Assembly (NCBI GenBank): GCA_002439875.1
Contig: DJQB01000027.1
Coordinates: 1 to 21,352 of the forward strand
Source of the DNA: Bacteroidales bacterium UBA6397
Lineage (GTDB): Bacteria; Bacteroidota; Bacteroidia; Bacteroidales; UBA932
Direction: 5' to 3'
Length of the DNA: 21,352 nucleotides
A program made the position numbers and the translations under genes. A model generated the notes under the pieces. That model made no database searches, was not told where the DNA came from, and saw only the letters and a list, made by a program, of their open reading frames with translations. Positions within the stretch are counted from its first letter, which is position 1. The number at the start of each line of letters is the position of its first letter. This document shows, one piece after another, positions 1-6,114 of this stretch.

Positions 1-260
1 TCGAAAGACAGGCGGACTCCTTTGCTATGGTAATATCTCTCCGCCAACCCCATGAGAAGTTCCGGAAGACCCACCGAATTAGTGTATGAGACGTGGTCAA
101 GAGAGTTTCCGCGTAAAGTCTCAAGTGCAAATTCTGGGGATTTGATGTCTGGTGTACCTACATTTAACTGGTGTACCTACATTTAAGTGATAGACGTTCA
201 CTCCATTATTTGAGCCGCGTCGGCGAATGGCACAAGCTTCCTAATCGCGTAAGCAGACAT
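1..260 (-). pseudogene. Broken 5' part of a PLP-dependent aminotransferase (AspC/class I-II type)
   Basis: Reading the minus strand leftwards from an ATG at 260-258 gives MSAYAIRKLVPFADAAQ, then a stop at 200-198. Two other stretches continue the same protein in another frame: GVNVYHLNVG and then TPDIKSPEFALETLRG, NSLDHVSYTNSVGLPELLMG and LAERYYHSKGVRLSF up to the window edge. This matches the N-terminus of Bacteroidota class I/II aminotransferases (IRKLVP-ADAA...VYHLNIGQPDIK-P). The frame is lost twice. One base appears to be missing from the T-run at 209-211: restoring it gives ADAAQNNGVNVYHLN with normal spacing. A 19-bp tandem duplication lies at 149-186. Stops fall between the lesions, so one does not rescue the other. 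An upstream in-frame TTG near 287 could be an earlier start. The rest of the gene lies outside the window. Either a true pseudogene or two sequencing/assembly errors. Confidence 0.8.
149..186. repeat. Perfect 19-bp tandem duplication inside the aminotransferase remnant
   Basis: The unit ctggtgtacctacatttaa occurs twice head to tail (149-167 and 168-186) with no mismatch. On the minus strand one copy encodes the LNVGTP part of the aminotransferase motif. The second copy adds 19 bp, which is not a multiple of three, and places a TAG stop upstream in the frame of the downstream coding part. Confidence 0.95.
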
Positions 261-311
261 AAGACTTGTTTTTTTATACTTTAACAATCATGTATAGGAG
301 TTTTATACACA

Positions 312-329
312 ACTATCTTCAAAGATAGT
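312..329 (-). promoter_or_regulatory. Minus-strand -7 box inside a short perfect dyad (aminotransferase promoter)
   Basis: The minus strand reads TATCTTTG at 327-320, a full match to the Bacteroides -7 consensus TAnnTTTG, 60 bases upstream of the aminotransferase ATG. It sits inside a perfect dyad with 8-bp arms (312-319 and 322-329) and a 2-base centre, which could be an operator or simply chance. No convincing -33 TTTG was found. The 261-416 gap otherwise holds only the plus-strand promoter. Confidence 0.55.
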
Positions 330-340
330 GAAGATTTTTT

Positions 341-348
341 TACCTTTG
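341..348 (+). promoter_or_regulatory. Plus-strand -7 box TACCTTTG for the lipoprotein-exonuclease-methyltransferase run
   Basis: TACCTTTG followed by CA matches TAnnTTTG and resembles the two -7 boxes near 4660-4700. A transcript starting about 5-7 bases downstream would leave a leader of roughly 60 bases before the lipoprotein ATG at 417, and almost none before the GTG at 360. This supports the later start. No clear -33 element. Confidence 0.6.
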
Positions 349-416
349 CATTCTGAATTGTGCAATTTAAAGAATTTGAGTTTCCGGCATGCTCTGCCAT
401 CCGGAAATCATTGTCA

Positions 417-1190
417 ATGGTGAAGAAGTTTTTTGTGGTAATAGTGTCGGTTTTATCCGTCATTGCTGTCTCCAACTGCTCAAGGAGACCTGATAGTGGT
501 TATAAAACAATAGCCTACGTCAATTCTCTTCTGACTGACTCCCTGCCAGAATTAAGGACGTTGGCCGAAAGCAACGGTGAATCCACCGGGGCGATAGTTC
601 TGATAGGTGATCCGTCGGAATGTCTGCGTCTCAGCGAGAAGATGATGCTCTGTGATGAGTTTGACAACATCGATGCCAGAAAAGTCAGTGACGGATTGCC
701 GGACTTCGCTGGAGAGACCATCGTCTCAATCCTTAATTTCGCTGACACAACCTATAAGAATCTTGTCGTCACAGACAGCGGACAATCTTCTCTGCGTCAA
801 CTGGCTATTAAAGGTGCTCTTGCCGCCCTTCGAAGTCCTTTACGATGCAAGCTGCTCATAATCTGCAGCCCGATTCTTTCTGAATATGGAGGAGGAGATG
901 TCCGCGACCTTTTCAGAAGGATCAGTTGCGAGGTGCCGGTGATCTCTTCATCAGACACGACATCCTCATTGTCAGAGGCGTGCTTCTTGAAAATGAGGGA
1001 AATGAATATGTTCACCCACAACATTTCCTACCCTTCCGCTAGGCTGCTCATTGCGATCAGGGACTCCGTGGACTCAAAGGTGTCCGTCTTGCCGTTCGTT
1101 GACAGTCTTATTCCAGCATCTTTCCCGGACACAGTCGGGGTGCTGGCGCCAAACACTTATTATTCCTATGTCGTACAAAATCAGCATTAG
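417..1190 (+). CDS. Hypothetical lipoprotein of unknown function
   Basis: A 257-aa protein starting MVKKFFVVIVSVLSVIAVSN-C. A short basic head, a hydrophobic core and a lipobox-like VSNC suggest a lipoprotein with Cys about residue 21; Asn just before the Cys is unusual but tolerated. The frame is open from a GTG at 360, but that start would leave the hydrophobic segment internal, so ATG 417 is preferred. No enzyme motif is recognised. The mature part alternates hydrophobic strands (AIVLIGD, KNLVVTD, CKLLIICSP) with acidic and Ser-rich stretches, like an alpha/beta fold. The 3' end overlaps the exonuclease gene by 23 bases, implying translational coupling and co-transcription with it and the rRNA methyltransferase. 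Function cannot be assigned. Confidence 0.75.
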   Translation: MVKKFFVVIVSVLSVIAVSNCSRRPDSGYKTIAYVNSLLTDSLPELRTLAESNGESTGAIVLIGDPSECLRLSEKMMLCDEFDNIDARKVSDGLPDFAGETIVSILNFADTTYKNLVVTDSGQSSLRQLAIKGALAALRSPLRCKLLIICSPILSEYGGGDVRDLFRRISCEVPVISSSDTTSSLSEACFLKMREMNMFTHNISYPSARLLIAIRDSVDSKVSVLPFVDSLIPASFPDTVGVLAPNTYYSYVVQNQH

Positions 1191-1836
1191 TCCGGAAGAA
1201 ATAGAACATCTGGAGCCAACGAGTTTTTCTGGTAAGATAAAAGTGATTGATAGTCTAGGTTTTGAATTCTTAAAGGCTATCAGTTATCTTAAGAGGCAGA
1301 GAGTCATCGGTTTTGACACTGAATCCAGGCCTTGTTTTTCGGCGGGCCAACCGCACTATGGGGTCTCGCTTTTGCAGCTTTCCGGTAAGGAGAGGGTTTT
1401 TCTGTTCAGGGTGAAGTTGATGGGCGGAATTCCTAAATCATTACGCAAGATTTTGGCCAGCAAAGAGATAATCAAGGTAGGCGCGGCAGTGACTGATGAT
1501 GTGCGAGGCCTGAAGAAGCATCATGATTTCGAGCCGAAAGCATTTGTTGACCTTCAGAAGATGGTTTGGGAATATGGCATAAAGGACAAGAGTGTCAAGA
1601 AGATGGCCGCCATAATCCTTGGTGTTCGGATTTCCAAGACCCAACAACTTTCCAACTGGGAGGCCGATGTTCTTTCCGACTCTCAGCAGGCTTACGCCGC
1701 TACTGACGCATGGATTTGCCGTGAGATGTACTACAAACTGATGTCTTCGGAGAAGAATCCGCTGACATTGGAGCAGATGCTTCCTAATCCTCCAAAACAC
1801 ACTGAAAATGACAAAGATAATATTAAAGAAAGGTAG
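1168..1836 (+). CDS. 3'-5' exonuclease, DEDDy family (DNA_pol_A_exo1 / RNase D-like)
   Basis: A 222-aa single-domain protein. Exo I is GFDTES with D50 and E52; Exo II is VGAAVTDDVRGL with D111 (or D110); Exo III is YAATD with Y176 and D180. Together they give the full DEDDy two-metal site. The stretch KSVKKMAAIILGVRISKTQQ-LSNWEAD between Exo II and III is typical of the RNase D/WRN-like exonuclease fold. There is no HRDC or polymerase domain, as in the small Bacteroidota exonucleases of this type. The frame is open from 1051, but ATG 1168 begins a natural N-terminus (MSYKISISPEE) and overlaps the lipoprotein stop by only 23 bases. The 3' end overlaps the methyltransferase start by 29 bases. 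The substrate (DNA or RNA) cannot be told from sequence. Confidence 0.9.
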   Translation: MSYKISISPEEIEHLEPTSFSGKIKVIDSLGFEFLKAISYLKRQRVIGFDTESRPCFSAGQPHYGVSLLQLSGKERVFLFRVKLMGGIPKSLRKILASKEIIKVGAAVTDDVRGLKKHHDFEPKAFVDLQKMVWEYGIKDKSVKKMAAIILGVRISKTQQLSNWEADVLSDSQQAYAATDAWICREMYYKLMSSEKNPLTLEQMLPNPPKHTENDKDNIKER

Positions 1837-3094
1837 AGAGGACTCTCTTTTGAGATTCCATCCGTGGGTTTTTTCAGGTGCCATCGCCCAGATAGTCGGA
1901 GAGCCGGCGGAAGGTGACATAGTCGGTGTGTTTTCACAGGCTGGGACATTCCTTGCGTATGGGCATTATCAGATCGGGTCAATCGCTGTGCGTGTGCTGA
2001 GTTTTGCTGGAGAGAATGTCCTGTCTCCAGACTTTTGGAAGAATATGATCGGCCGCGCCCTCCGTGTGCGTATTGCGGCAGGGCTTGCCAGCCCGGTACT
2101 GGAATCTGAGCTTGTAGAAGGGCCGGCAAACGCAGAGCAGTTGCTTCGACAGGCTCAGAGACCGGAAGAGGAAATTCAGCGGCCGCCCCTTACCAATTGT
2201 TACCGTCTTATTCACGGAGAAGGCGATGGACTCCCTGGCCTTATCGTTGATTATTATGATGGTGTCTGTGTGATGCAGGCCCATTCCGTAGGTATGTTCC
2301 GGGCAAAGGGTGCAATATGCGAGGCCCTGAAATCAGTCTATGGTCCGTCCTTGAAGGCTGTCTATGACAAGAGTTCCGGAACAGCTCCGTTCAAGGCCGG
2401 TCTCGATCTGATTGATGGCTATCTGTATCGGTCTGAGAACTTTTCTGATGACGAACAGATTGTACTTGAGAATGGCCACAAGTTTTTTGTCAACTGGACA
2501 GAAGGACAGAAGACGGGCTTCTTCCTCGATCAAAGAGAAAACCGAGCTCTTGTGGGGAAATATTCCCGAGGCCGCAATGTGTTGAATCTTTTCTGCTATA
2601 CTGGAGGCTTTTCCGTCTATGCGCTTGGCGCCGATGCCGTTCATGTCGATTCCGTCGACAGCTCGCGCAAGGCGGTAGACATGGTAGAAAGGAATATGTC
2701 ATTGAACGGCTTCGAGCCGTCCCGACATACTGGCTACTGTGCTGATGCCATTGAGTTCCTTCGCAATGTCCCTGAGGGCAAGTATGATCTGATGATAGTT
2801 GATCCGCCGGCTTTCGCCAAACATAGAGGCGCACTGAACAACGCCCTCCGCGCATATCAGCGTCTGAATGCCGCGGCTATCTCCAAAGTGGCTTCCGGAG
2901 GCTTGGTCTTCACGTTCAGCTGCTCTCAAGTCGTTGACAAGGATGCCTTTGCTCTTGCTGTCTTCTCCGCCGCCGCACAGACTGGCCGCAGTGTCAGGAT
3001 TCTTGATCGTCTCAACCAACCGGCAGACCATGCCGTCAACATCTATCATCCAGAAGGCGAGTATCTCAAAGGCTTGCTCCTCTATGTGGAATAG
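1808..3094 (+). CDS. Class I SAM-dependent 23S rRNA (cytosine) methyltransferase, RlmI-like, with a repeat-derived insertion
   Basis: A 428-aa protein with the RlmI/RlmK layout: N-terminal PUA-like domain (KGREDSLLRFHPWVFSGAI, about residues 7-75), a linker domain beginning YRLIHGEGDGLPGLIVDYY (about 132-150), then a Rossmann methyltransferase with SAM-binding VLNLFCYTGGFSVYALG, the motif IVDPPAFAKH and the Cys-containing FTFSCSQ. The end HPEGEYLKGLLLYVE is typical. Bacteroidota homologues, from memory, are about 390-400 aa. The extra length is residues about 94-130, a charged, Gln/Glu/Pro-rich insert just before YRLIHGEGD that contains RQAQRP encoded by an interspersed repeat. The SAM site and catalytic part look intact. 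Overlaps the exonuclease gene by 29 bases; probably the last gene of the run, followed by a hairpin. Confidence 0.9.
   Translation: MTKIILKKGREDSLLRFHPWVFSGAIAQIVGEPAEGDIVGVFSQAGTFLAYGHYQIGSIAVRVLSFAGENVLSPDFWKNMIGRALRVRIAAGLASPVLESELVEGPANAEQLLRQAQRPEEEIQRPPLTNCYRLIHGEGDGLPGLIVDYYDGVCVMQAHSVGMFRAKGAICEALKSVYGPSLKAVYDKSSGTAPFKAGLDLIDGYLYRSENFSDDEQIVLENGHKFFVNWTEGQKTGFFLDQRENRALVGKYSRGRNVLNLFCYTGGFSVYALGADAVHVDSVDSSRKAVDMVERNMSLNGFEPSRHTGYCADAIEFLRNVPEGKYDLMIVDPPAFAKHRGALNNALRAYQRLNAAAISKVASGGLVFTFSCSQVVDKDAFALAVFSAAAQTGRSVRILDRLNQPADHAVNIYHPEGEYLKGLLLYVE
2144..2163 (+). repeat. Single copy of an interspersed repeat (cttcgacaggctcagagacc) within the RlmI-like gene
   Basis: This 20-mer matches the left arm of the hairpin repeat at 5269-5289 at 17 of 20 bases in its first 20 positions, including a perfect 12-base core tcgacaggctca. 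Here it is read as L-R-Q-A-Q-R-P (Arg114 to Pro119). No complementary right arm follows, so it is a half-element. It sits in the part of the protein that is extra relative to the family. Confidence 0.75.
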
Positions 3095-3141
3095 GCCAAG
3101 ATTCACTCAGGTGCTCTAAGCCCTGGAATCTTAAGATAGCA

Positions 3142-3177
3142 AACCCCTGGAAGTCGTTTCTGAAACTTTCAGGGGTT
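3142..3177 (+). terminator. Hairpin downstream of the RlmI-like gene
   Basis: A 13-base stem (3142-3154 aacccctggaagt with 3165-3177 actttcaggggtt, one non-Watson-Crick position) closes a 10-base loop, 48 bases after the methyltransferase stop. No strong T-run follows on the plus strand, so it may be a weak or processing terminator. It lies in the convergent gap 3095-3286 and could act on both strands. Confidence 0.5.
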
Positions 3178-3218
3178 GTGTCTTACGAGGCGGAAATAAA
3201 TGTCCGTTTTATTAGAAG

Positions 3219-3282
3219 CTGTTTTGATTTGTGAGTTTGAAGATTATTCACCTCAAAGAACATTTCAAACAAATCAAAACAG
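3219..3282 (-). terminator. Long AT-rich inverted repeat at the 3' end of glyA
   Basis: Arms ctgttttgatttgt (3219-3232) and acaaatcaaaacag (3269-3282) pair perfectly over 14 bp. Five more inner pairs (3237-3241 with 3264-3268) follow after a short bulge, leaving a 22-base loop. The right arm ends 4 bases from the glyA stop codon, so in the glyA transcript this folds directly after the stop. It is a plausible 3' stabiliser or terminator, although no T-run follows on the minus strand. Confidence 0.5.
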
Positions 3283-3286
3283 ATTC

Positions 3287-4615
3287 TTAGTACTTGTTGA
3301 GAGGGCGGCCGGCGGTCATGTTGTGTACCTTGTGCCTGACAGTCTCAAGAACCTTGGCATATTCCTCAGCACCTTCTGTGGTGAGACCGTTGACAACGTC
3401 CGTATACTTGGCGACTGCGGTGAGGACTGTGTCAATGAGCTCGACGATCTCGGTCATGTCCTTCTCCACAAATCCACGTGAAGTGATCGCCGGGGTGCCG
3501 ATCCTGACTCCGGATGTCTTGAACGGAGAACGGGTATCGAACGGAACCATATTCTTGTTGAGGGTGATCTCGGCCTTCTCCAATTCCTTTTCGGCCATCC
3601 TTCCGGTCACTTCCGGGAACTTGGTCCTGAGGTCGATCAGCATCAGATGGTTGTCGGTGCCGCCGGAAACCACCTTGTAGCCTCTAGCGATGAACTCTTC
3701 GGCCATTTTTTTAGCGTTGGCCATAACCTGCTTCTGGTAGTCTACATATTCAGGTTGCATCGCCTCGTAGAACGCTACAGCCTTGGCGGCGATCACGTGC
3801 TCAAGAGGTCCGCCCTGAACTCCAGGGAACACGCTTGAGTTGAGTAGGGCACTCATCTTTTTAATTTCGCCCTTAGGTGTCTTGATACCCCATGGATTAT
3901 CGAAGTCCTTGCCCATCAGGATGATGCCTCCGCGCGGTCCGCGAAGAGTCTTGTGGGTGGTGGATGTCACGATGTGGGCGTACTTCACAGGATTCTTGAG
4001 AAGTCCTGCAGCGATGAGTCCGGCTGTGTGGGCCATGTCAATCCAAAGTAGGGCTCCAACCTCGTCAGCAATGGCGCGCATCCTTTCATAGTCCCATTCA
4101 CGGGAATATGCCGATGCTCCACCGATAATGAGCTTTGGCTTGCATTCTCTGGCGATGCTCTCCATCTTGTCGTAGTCAATCATGCCAGTCTCTTCGTCAA
4201 GTCCGTAAGGCACAGCGTGATAGAGAATTCCTGAGGCGTTGACAGGCGAACCGTGGGTCAGGTGTCCTCCCTGCGAGAGATCCAGTCCCATAAAAGTGTC
4301 GCCAGGTTTGAGGCAGGCCATAATGACGGCCATATTCGCCTGGGCGCCGGAGTGAGGCTGAACGTTGGCATATTCAGCATCATAGATCTTGCAGAGGCGG
4401 TCGATCGCAAGCTGCTCAATCTGGTCAACGATCTGGCAGCCACCATAGTACCTCTTGCCAGGGTAGCCTTCAGCGTACTTGTTGGTGCAGATGGATCCCA
4501 TCGCCTCCAGCACGTAATCGCTTACGTAGTTTTCTGATGCAATCAATTCGAGTCCGGAAGACTGCCTTTCCTTTTCATTTCTGATCAGATCAAAAATCTG
4601 AAGATCCTGTTTCAT
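3287..4615 (-). CDS. glyA: Serine hydroxymethyltransferase
   Basis: A 442-aa cytosolic PLP enzyme interconverting serine plus tetrahydrofolate with glycine plus 5,10-methylene-tetrahydrofolate, feeding one-carbon metabolism. Family signatures in order: LELIASENYVS (residues 22-32), TNKYAEGYPGKRYYGGC (44-60), HSGAQANMAV (88-97), WIDMAHTAGLIAAGL (191-205), and the PLP-lysine motif STTHKTLRGPRGG with K222. The C-terminal domain (VRIGTPAITSRGF) is complete. The length is a little above the usual 417-426 aa and no insert stands out. The gene is single and divergent from the TrmH-like gene, with its own -7 box at 4662-4669. Confidence 0.97.
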   Translation of the reverse strand: MKQDLQIFDLIRNEKERQSSGLELIASENYVSDYVLEAMGSICTNKYAEGYPGKRYYGGCQIVDQIEQLAIDRLCKIYDAEYANVQPHSGAQANMAVIMACLKPGDTFMGLDLSQGGHLTHGSPVNASGILYHAVPYGLDEETGMIDYDKMESIARECKPKLIIGGASAYSREWDYERMRAIADEVGALLWIDMAHTAGLIAAGLLKNPVKYAHIVTSTTHKTLRGPRGGIILMGKDFDNPWGIKTPKGEIKKMSALLNSSVFPGVQGGPLEHVIAAKAVAFYEAMQPEYVDYQKQVMANAKKMAEEFIARGYKVVSGGTDNHLMLIDLRTKFPEVTGRMAEKELEKAEITLNKNMVPFDTRSPFKTSGVRIGTPAITSRGFVEKDMTEIVELIDTVLTAVAKYTDVVNGLTTEGAEEYAKVLETVRHKVHNMTAGRPLNKY

Positions 4616-4661
4616 AAATTCTATAGTTAAGATTACTCGTCCAAAATGGGCCGAGGGTTCG

Positions 4662-4669
4662 CAAAGATA
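4662..4669 (-). promoter_or_regulatory. glyA -7 box (TATCTTTG on the minus strand)
   Basis: The minus strand reads TATCTTTGCG, matching TAnnTTTG, 47 bases upstream of the glyA ATG. It is back to back with the plus-strand box at 4691, so the 4616-4716 gap is a compact divergent promoter. No confident -33 element. Confidence 0.6.
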
Positions 4670-4690
4670 AGATTAAAAAACGATTTTTAC

Positions 4691-4698
4691 TATATTTG
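4691..4698 (+). promoter_or_regulatory. -7 box TATATTTG for the TrmH-like gene
   Basis: TATATTTGCA matches TAnnTTTG. Transcription would begin around 4703-4706. That excludes the TTG at 4696 as a start and favours ATG 4717 over ATG 4708, which would have almost no leader. Confidence 0.6.
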
Positions 4699-4716
4699 CA
4701 ACCACAAATGCATAAT

Positions 4717-5292
4717 ATGGTGAAAGACAGAAAGCTGTTGAGTATAGAGATGGGAAGAGTGTCACCCCGGGAGTATAAGGAACTCCCTCAAATTGGGGTG
4801 GTTGTGGTGCTGGACAACATCCGCAGCGCGCACAATGTGGGGTCGGCGTTCCGTACGTGCGACTCCTTCAAGATCGACAAACTTTGGCTTTGCGGAATAT
4901 GTGCTGTGCCGCCTTCCGCAGAGATTCACAAGTCGGCCCTCGGGGCGGAGGACAGCGTGCCTTGGGAGCATTCGGACAGCACGCTGGTTGTGGTGGAACG
5001 TCTGCGTTCAGAGGGGTACACGATTGTGAGTGTCGAGCAGACAGTAAATTCTGTTAGCCTGGAGAATTTCTCGCCGGAGTTCGATAAAGGTAAGAAGTAC
5101 GCATTGATCTTCGGCAACGAGGTTGACGGGGTTGGCCAGAGGGTTGTGGACGCTTCTGACATGTCCTTGGAGATTCCGCAGTTCGGCACCAAGCATTCAC
5201 TCAATGTCTCCGTCTCTGTCGGGGTGATCCTCTGGCATTTCACCCTTGGAAGGTTAGTGAATATGTCGCCTCGACAGGCTCAGCGACCATGA
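4717..5292 (+). CDS. TrmH/SpoU-family (SPOUT) RNA 2'-O-methyltransferase
   Basis: A 191-aa protein consisting of a SPOUT knot fold alone. Motif 1 is VVVLDNIRSAHNVGSAFRT with the conserved Asn and Arg; motif 2 is YALIFGNEVDGV; motif 3 is LEIPQFGTKHSLNVSVSVG, which builds the SAM-binding trefoil knot. The segment LCGICAVPPSAEIHKSALGA is typical of the short Bacteroidota TrmH-like proteins. The substrate (tRNA or rRNA) cannot be assigned. The natural family end appears to be near LWHFTLGRL; the last residues MSPRQAQRP and the TGA stop come from the left arm of an interspersed palindromic repeat. ATG 4717 chosen from promoter position; ATG 4708 (MHNMVKD) is possible. Convergent with the response-regulator gene. 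Confidence 0.9.
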   Translation: MVKDRKLLSIEMGRVSPREYKELPQIGVVVVLDNIRSAHNVGSAFRTCDSFKIDKLWLCGICAVPPSAEIHKSALGAEDSVPWEHSDSTLVVVERLRSEGYTIVSVEQTVNSVSLENFSPEFDKGKKYALIFGNEVDGVGQRVVDASDMSLEIPQFGTKHSLNVSVSVGVILWHFTLGRLVNMSPRQAQRP

Positions 5293-5338
5293 TGCTCTGG
5301 TCACTGAGCCTGCCGAAGTGACAGGAGCCTGCCGAAGT
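5269..5338. repeat. Interspersed palindromic repeat plus a third partial copy between convergent genes
   Basis: Left arm 5269-5289 (cctcgacaggctcagcgacc plus a) and right arm 5298-5318 (tggtcactgagcctgccgaa plus g) pair over 21 positions with three mismatches or wobbles around an 8-base loop. The 14-mer gagcctgccgaagt then recurs at 5306-5319 and 5325-5338, 19 bases apart. The TrmH-like stop codon (5290-5292) starts in the loop, and the response-regulator stop (5338-5340) abuts the third copy. The hairpin could act as a bidirectional terminator. A related half-copy lies at 2144-2163. Confidence 0.85.
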
Positions 5339-6114
5339 CAGTTTTCAAGCCAAGTGAGGAACTCCTCCGCTCTGGAGCGGCTGACGGTGAGATCGGGGGC
5401 GGGCCCAAGGTTTGAGGAAAGGTGAACCTTGGGGGTGACGCGCAGTCTTCCTCCCAGAAGCTTGGTCACACATTCCACAGCATCTTTTGCGAATATGCAG
5501 CTTCGGGAAATCCGGAAAAACCTTTCCGGATCAAGTCCTGTGATTATGGAATCCATTGTGGAATCCACAATGTAGACCGCACCGCTGTGCGTCACGACAT
5601 GATTGTTCTTGTCCTCTGAATAGAAAAACGCGATTTCATCGGCTTTCACCGGCACGATCCTATCGTTGAACTGCACCAGATAACGCTCCTTGTACTCATG
5701 GCCTGAGTCCTTCCGCGATATCGCTCCCAGAATCTTTTCGACATCCAACTCGCCGGAGGAAAACTGCCGGCATCTTTCCATGGCCCTCTTCAGGGCAGAC
5801 GCGTCTATCGGCTTGAGAAGGTAGTCAATCGAGCCGGCCTCGAACGCCTTGATGGCATAGCTGCCGTAGGCTGTAGTCATCACAACCCGAGGCTTCACAT
5901 CTACCTGACGGAAAATCTCGAAACATTCACCGTCAGAAAGTTCGACATCCATGAATATCAAGTCCGCCTCACCGGGCCTTTCCTTGAGCCTGGCGACTGA
6001 CTCGCTCACCGACGCGCATTCCCCGACGATCTCGACGTCCGGGAAATTGGTCTCCAACATCTTTTCAAGGCTCCTTCGGGCCATCATCTCATCTTCTATA
6101 ATAAGGACTTTCAT
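5338..6114 (-). CDS. LytTR-family response regulator (REC + LytTR DNA-binding domain)
   Basis: A 258-aa cytosolic transcription regulator. The receiver domain (about 1-118) has acidic E7 and D8, the phosphoacceptor D56 in LIFMDVELSDG, the conserved TTAYGSYAIKAFEAG and K101 in YLLKP. After a linker, the LytTR domain (about 143-258) shows YLVQFNDRIVPVKADEIAFF, the acidic-Asn-His loop SEDKNNHVVT, and PERFFRISRSCIFAKDAVE. LytTR proteins bind paired direct repeats of about 9 bp two helical turns apart, and such an array is present at 7559-7609. Its start overlaps the kinase stop by 4 bases, so it is co-translated with its likely partner. Probable role: activator of the adjacent starch operon, possibly also of its own operon. 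Its stop codon touches the palindromic repeat at 5269-5338. Confidence 0.95.
   Translation of the reverse strand: MKVLIIEDEMMARRSLEKMLETNFPDVEIVGECASVSESVARLKERPGEADLIFMDVELSDGECFEIFRQVDVKPRVVMTTAYGSYAIKAFEAGSIDYLLKPIDASALKRAMERCRQFSSGELDVEKILGAISRKDSGHEYKERYLVQFNDRIVPVKADEIAFFYSEDKNNHVVTHSGAVYIVDSTMDSIITGLDPERFFRISRSCIFAKDAVECVTKLLGGRLRVTPKVHLSSNLGPAPDLTVSRSRAEEFLTWLEN

Noticed and set aside
149..186. Insertion-sequence end or CRISPR-like repeat
   Set aside because: Only two contiguous copies, no spacer, and the unit itself encodes a conserved aminotransferase motif, so it is a local duplication of coding sequence.
149..211. Programmed or compensating frameshift in the aminotransferase
   Set aside because: The two length changes add up to a multiple of three, but TGA and further stops lie between them in the shifted frame, so no continuous product can form.
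360..416. GTG start at 360 for the lipoprotein
   Set aside because: It is only 12 bases after the -7 box and would add 19 residues in front of a clear signal peptide; ATG 417 gives a normal lipoprotein N-terminus.
281..475. A 64-aa minus-strand frame overlapping the lipoprotein start
   Set aside because: Low-complexity Thr/Asp/Ser-rich peptide antisense to the signal peptide and crossing the divergent promoter region; no family match or start signal.
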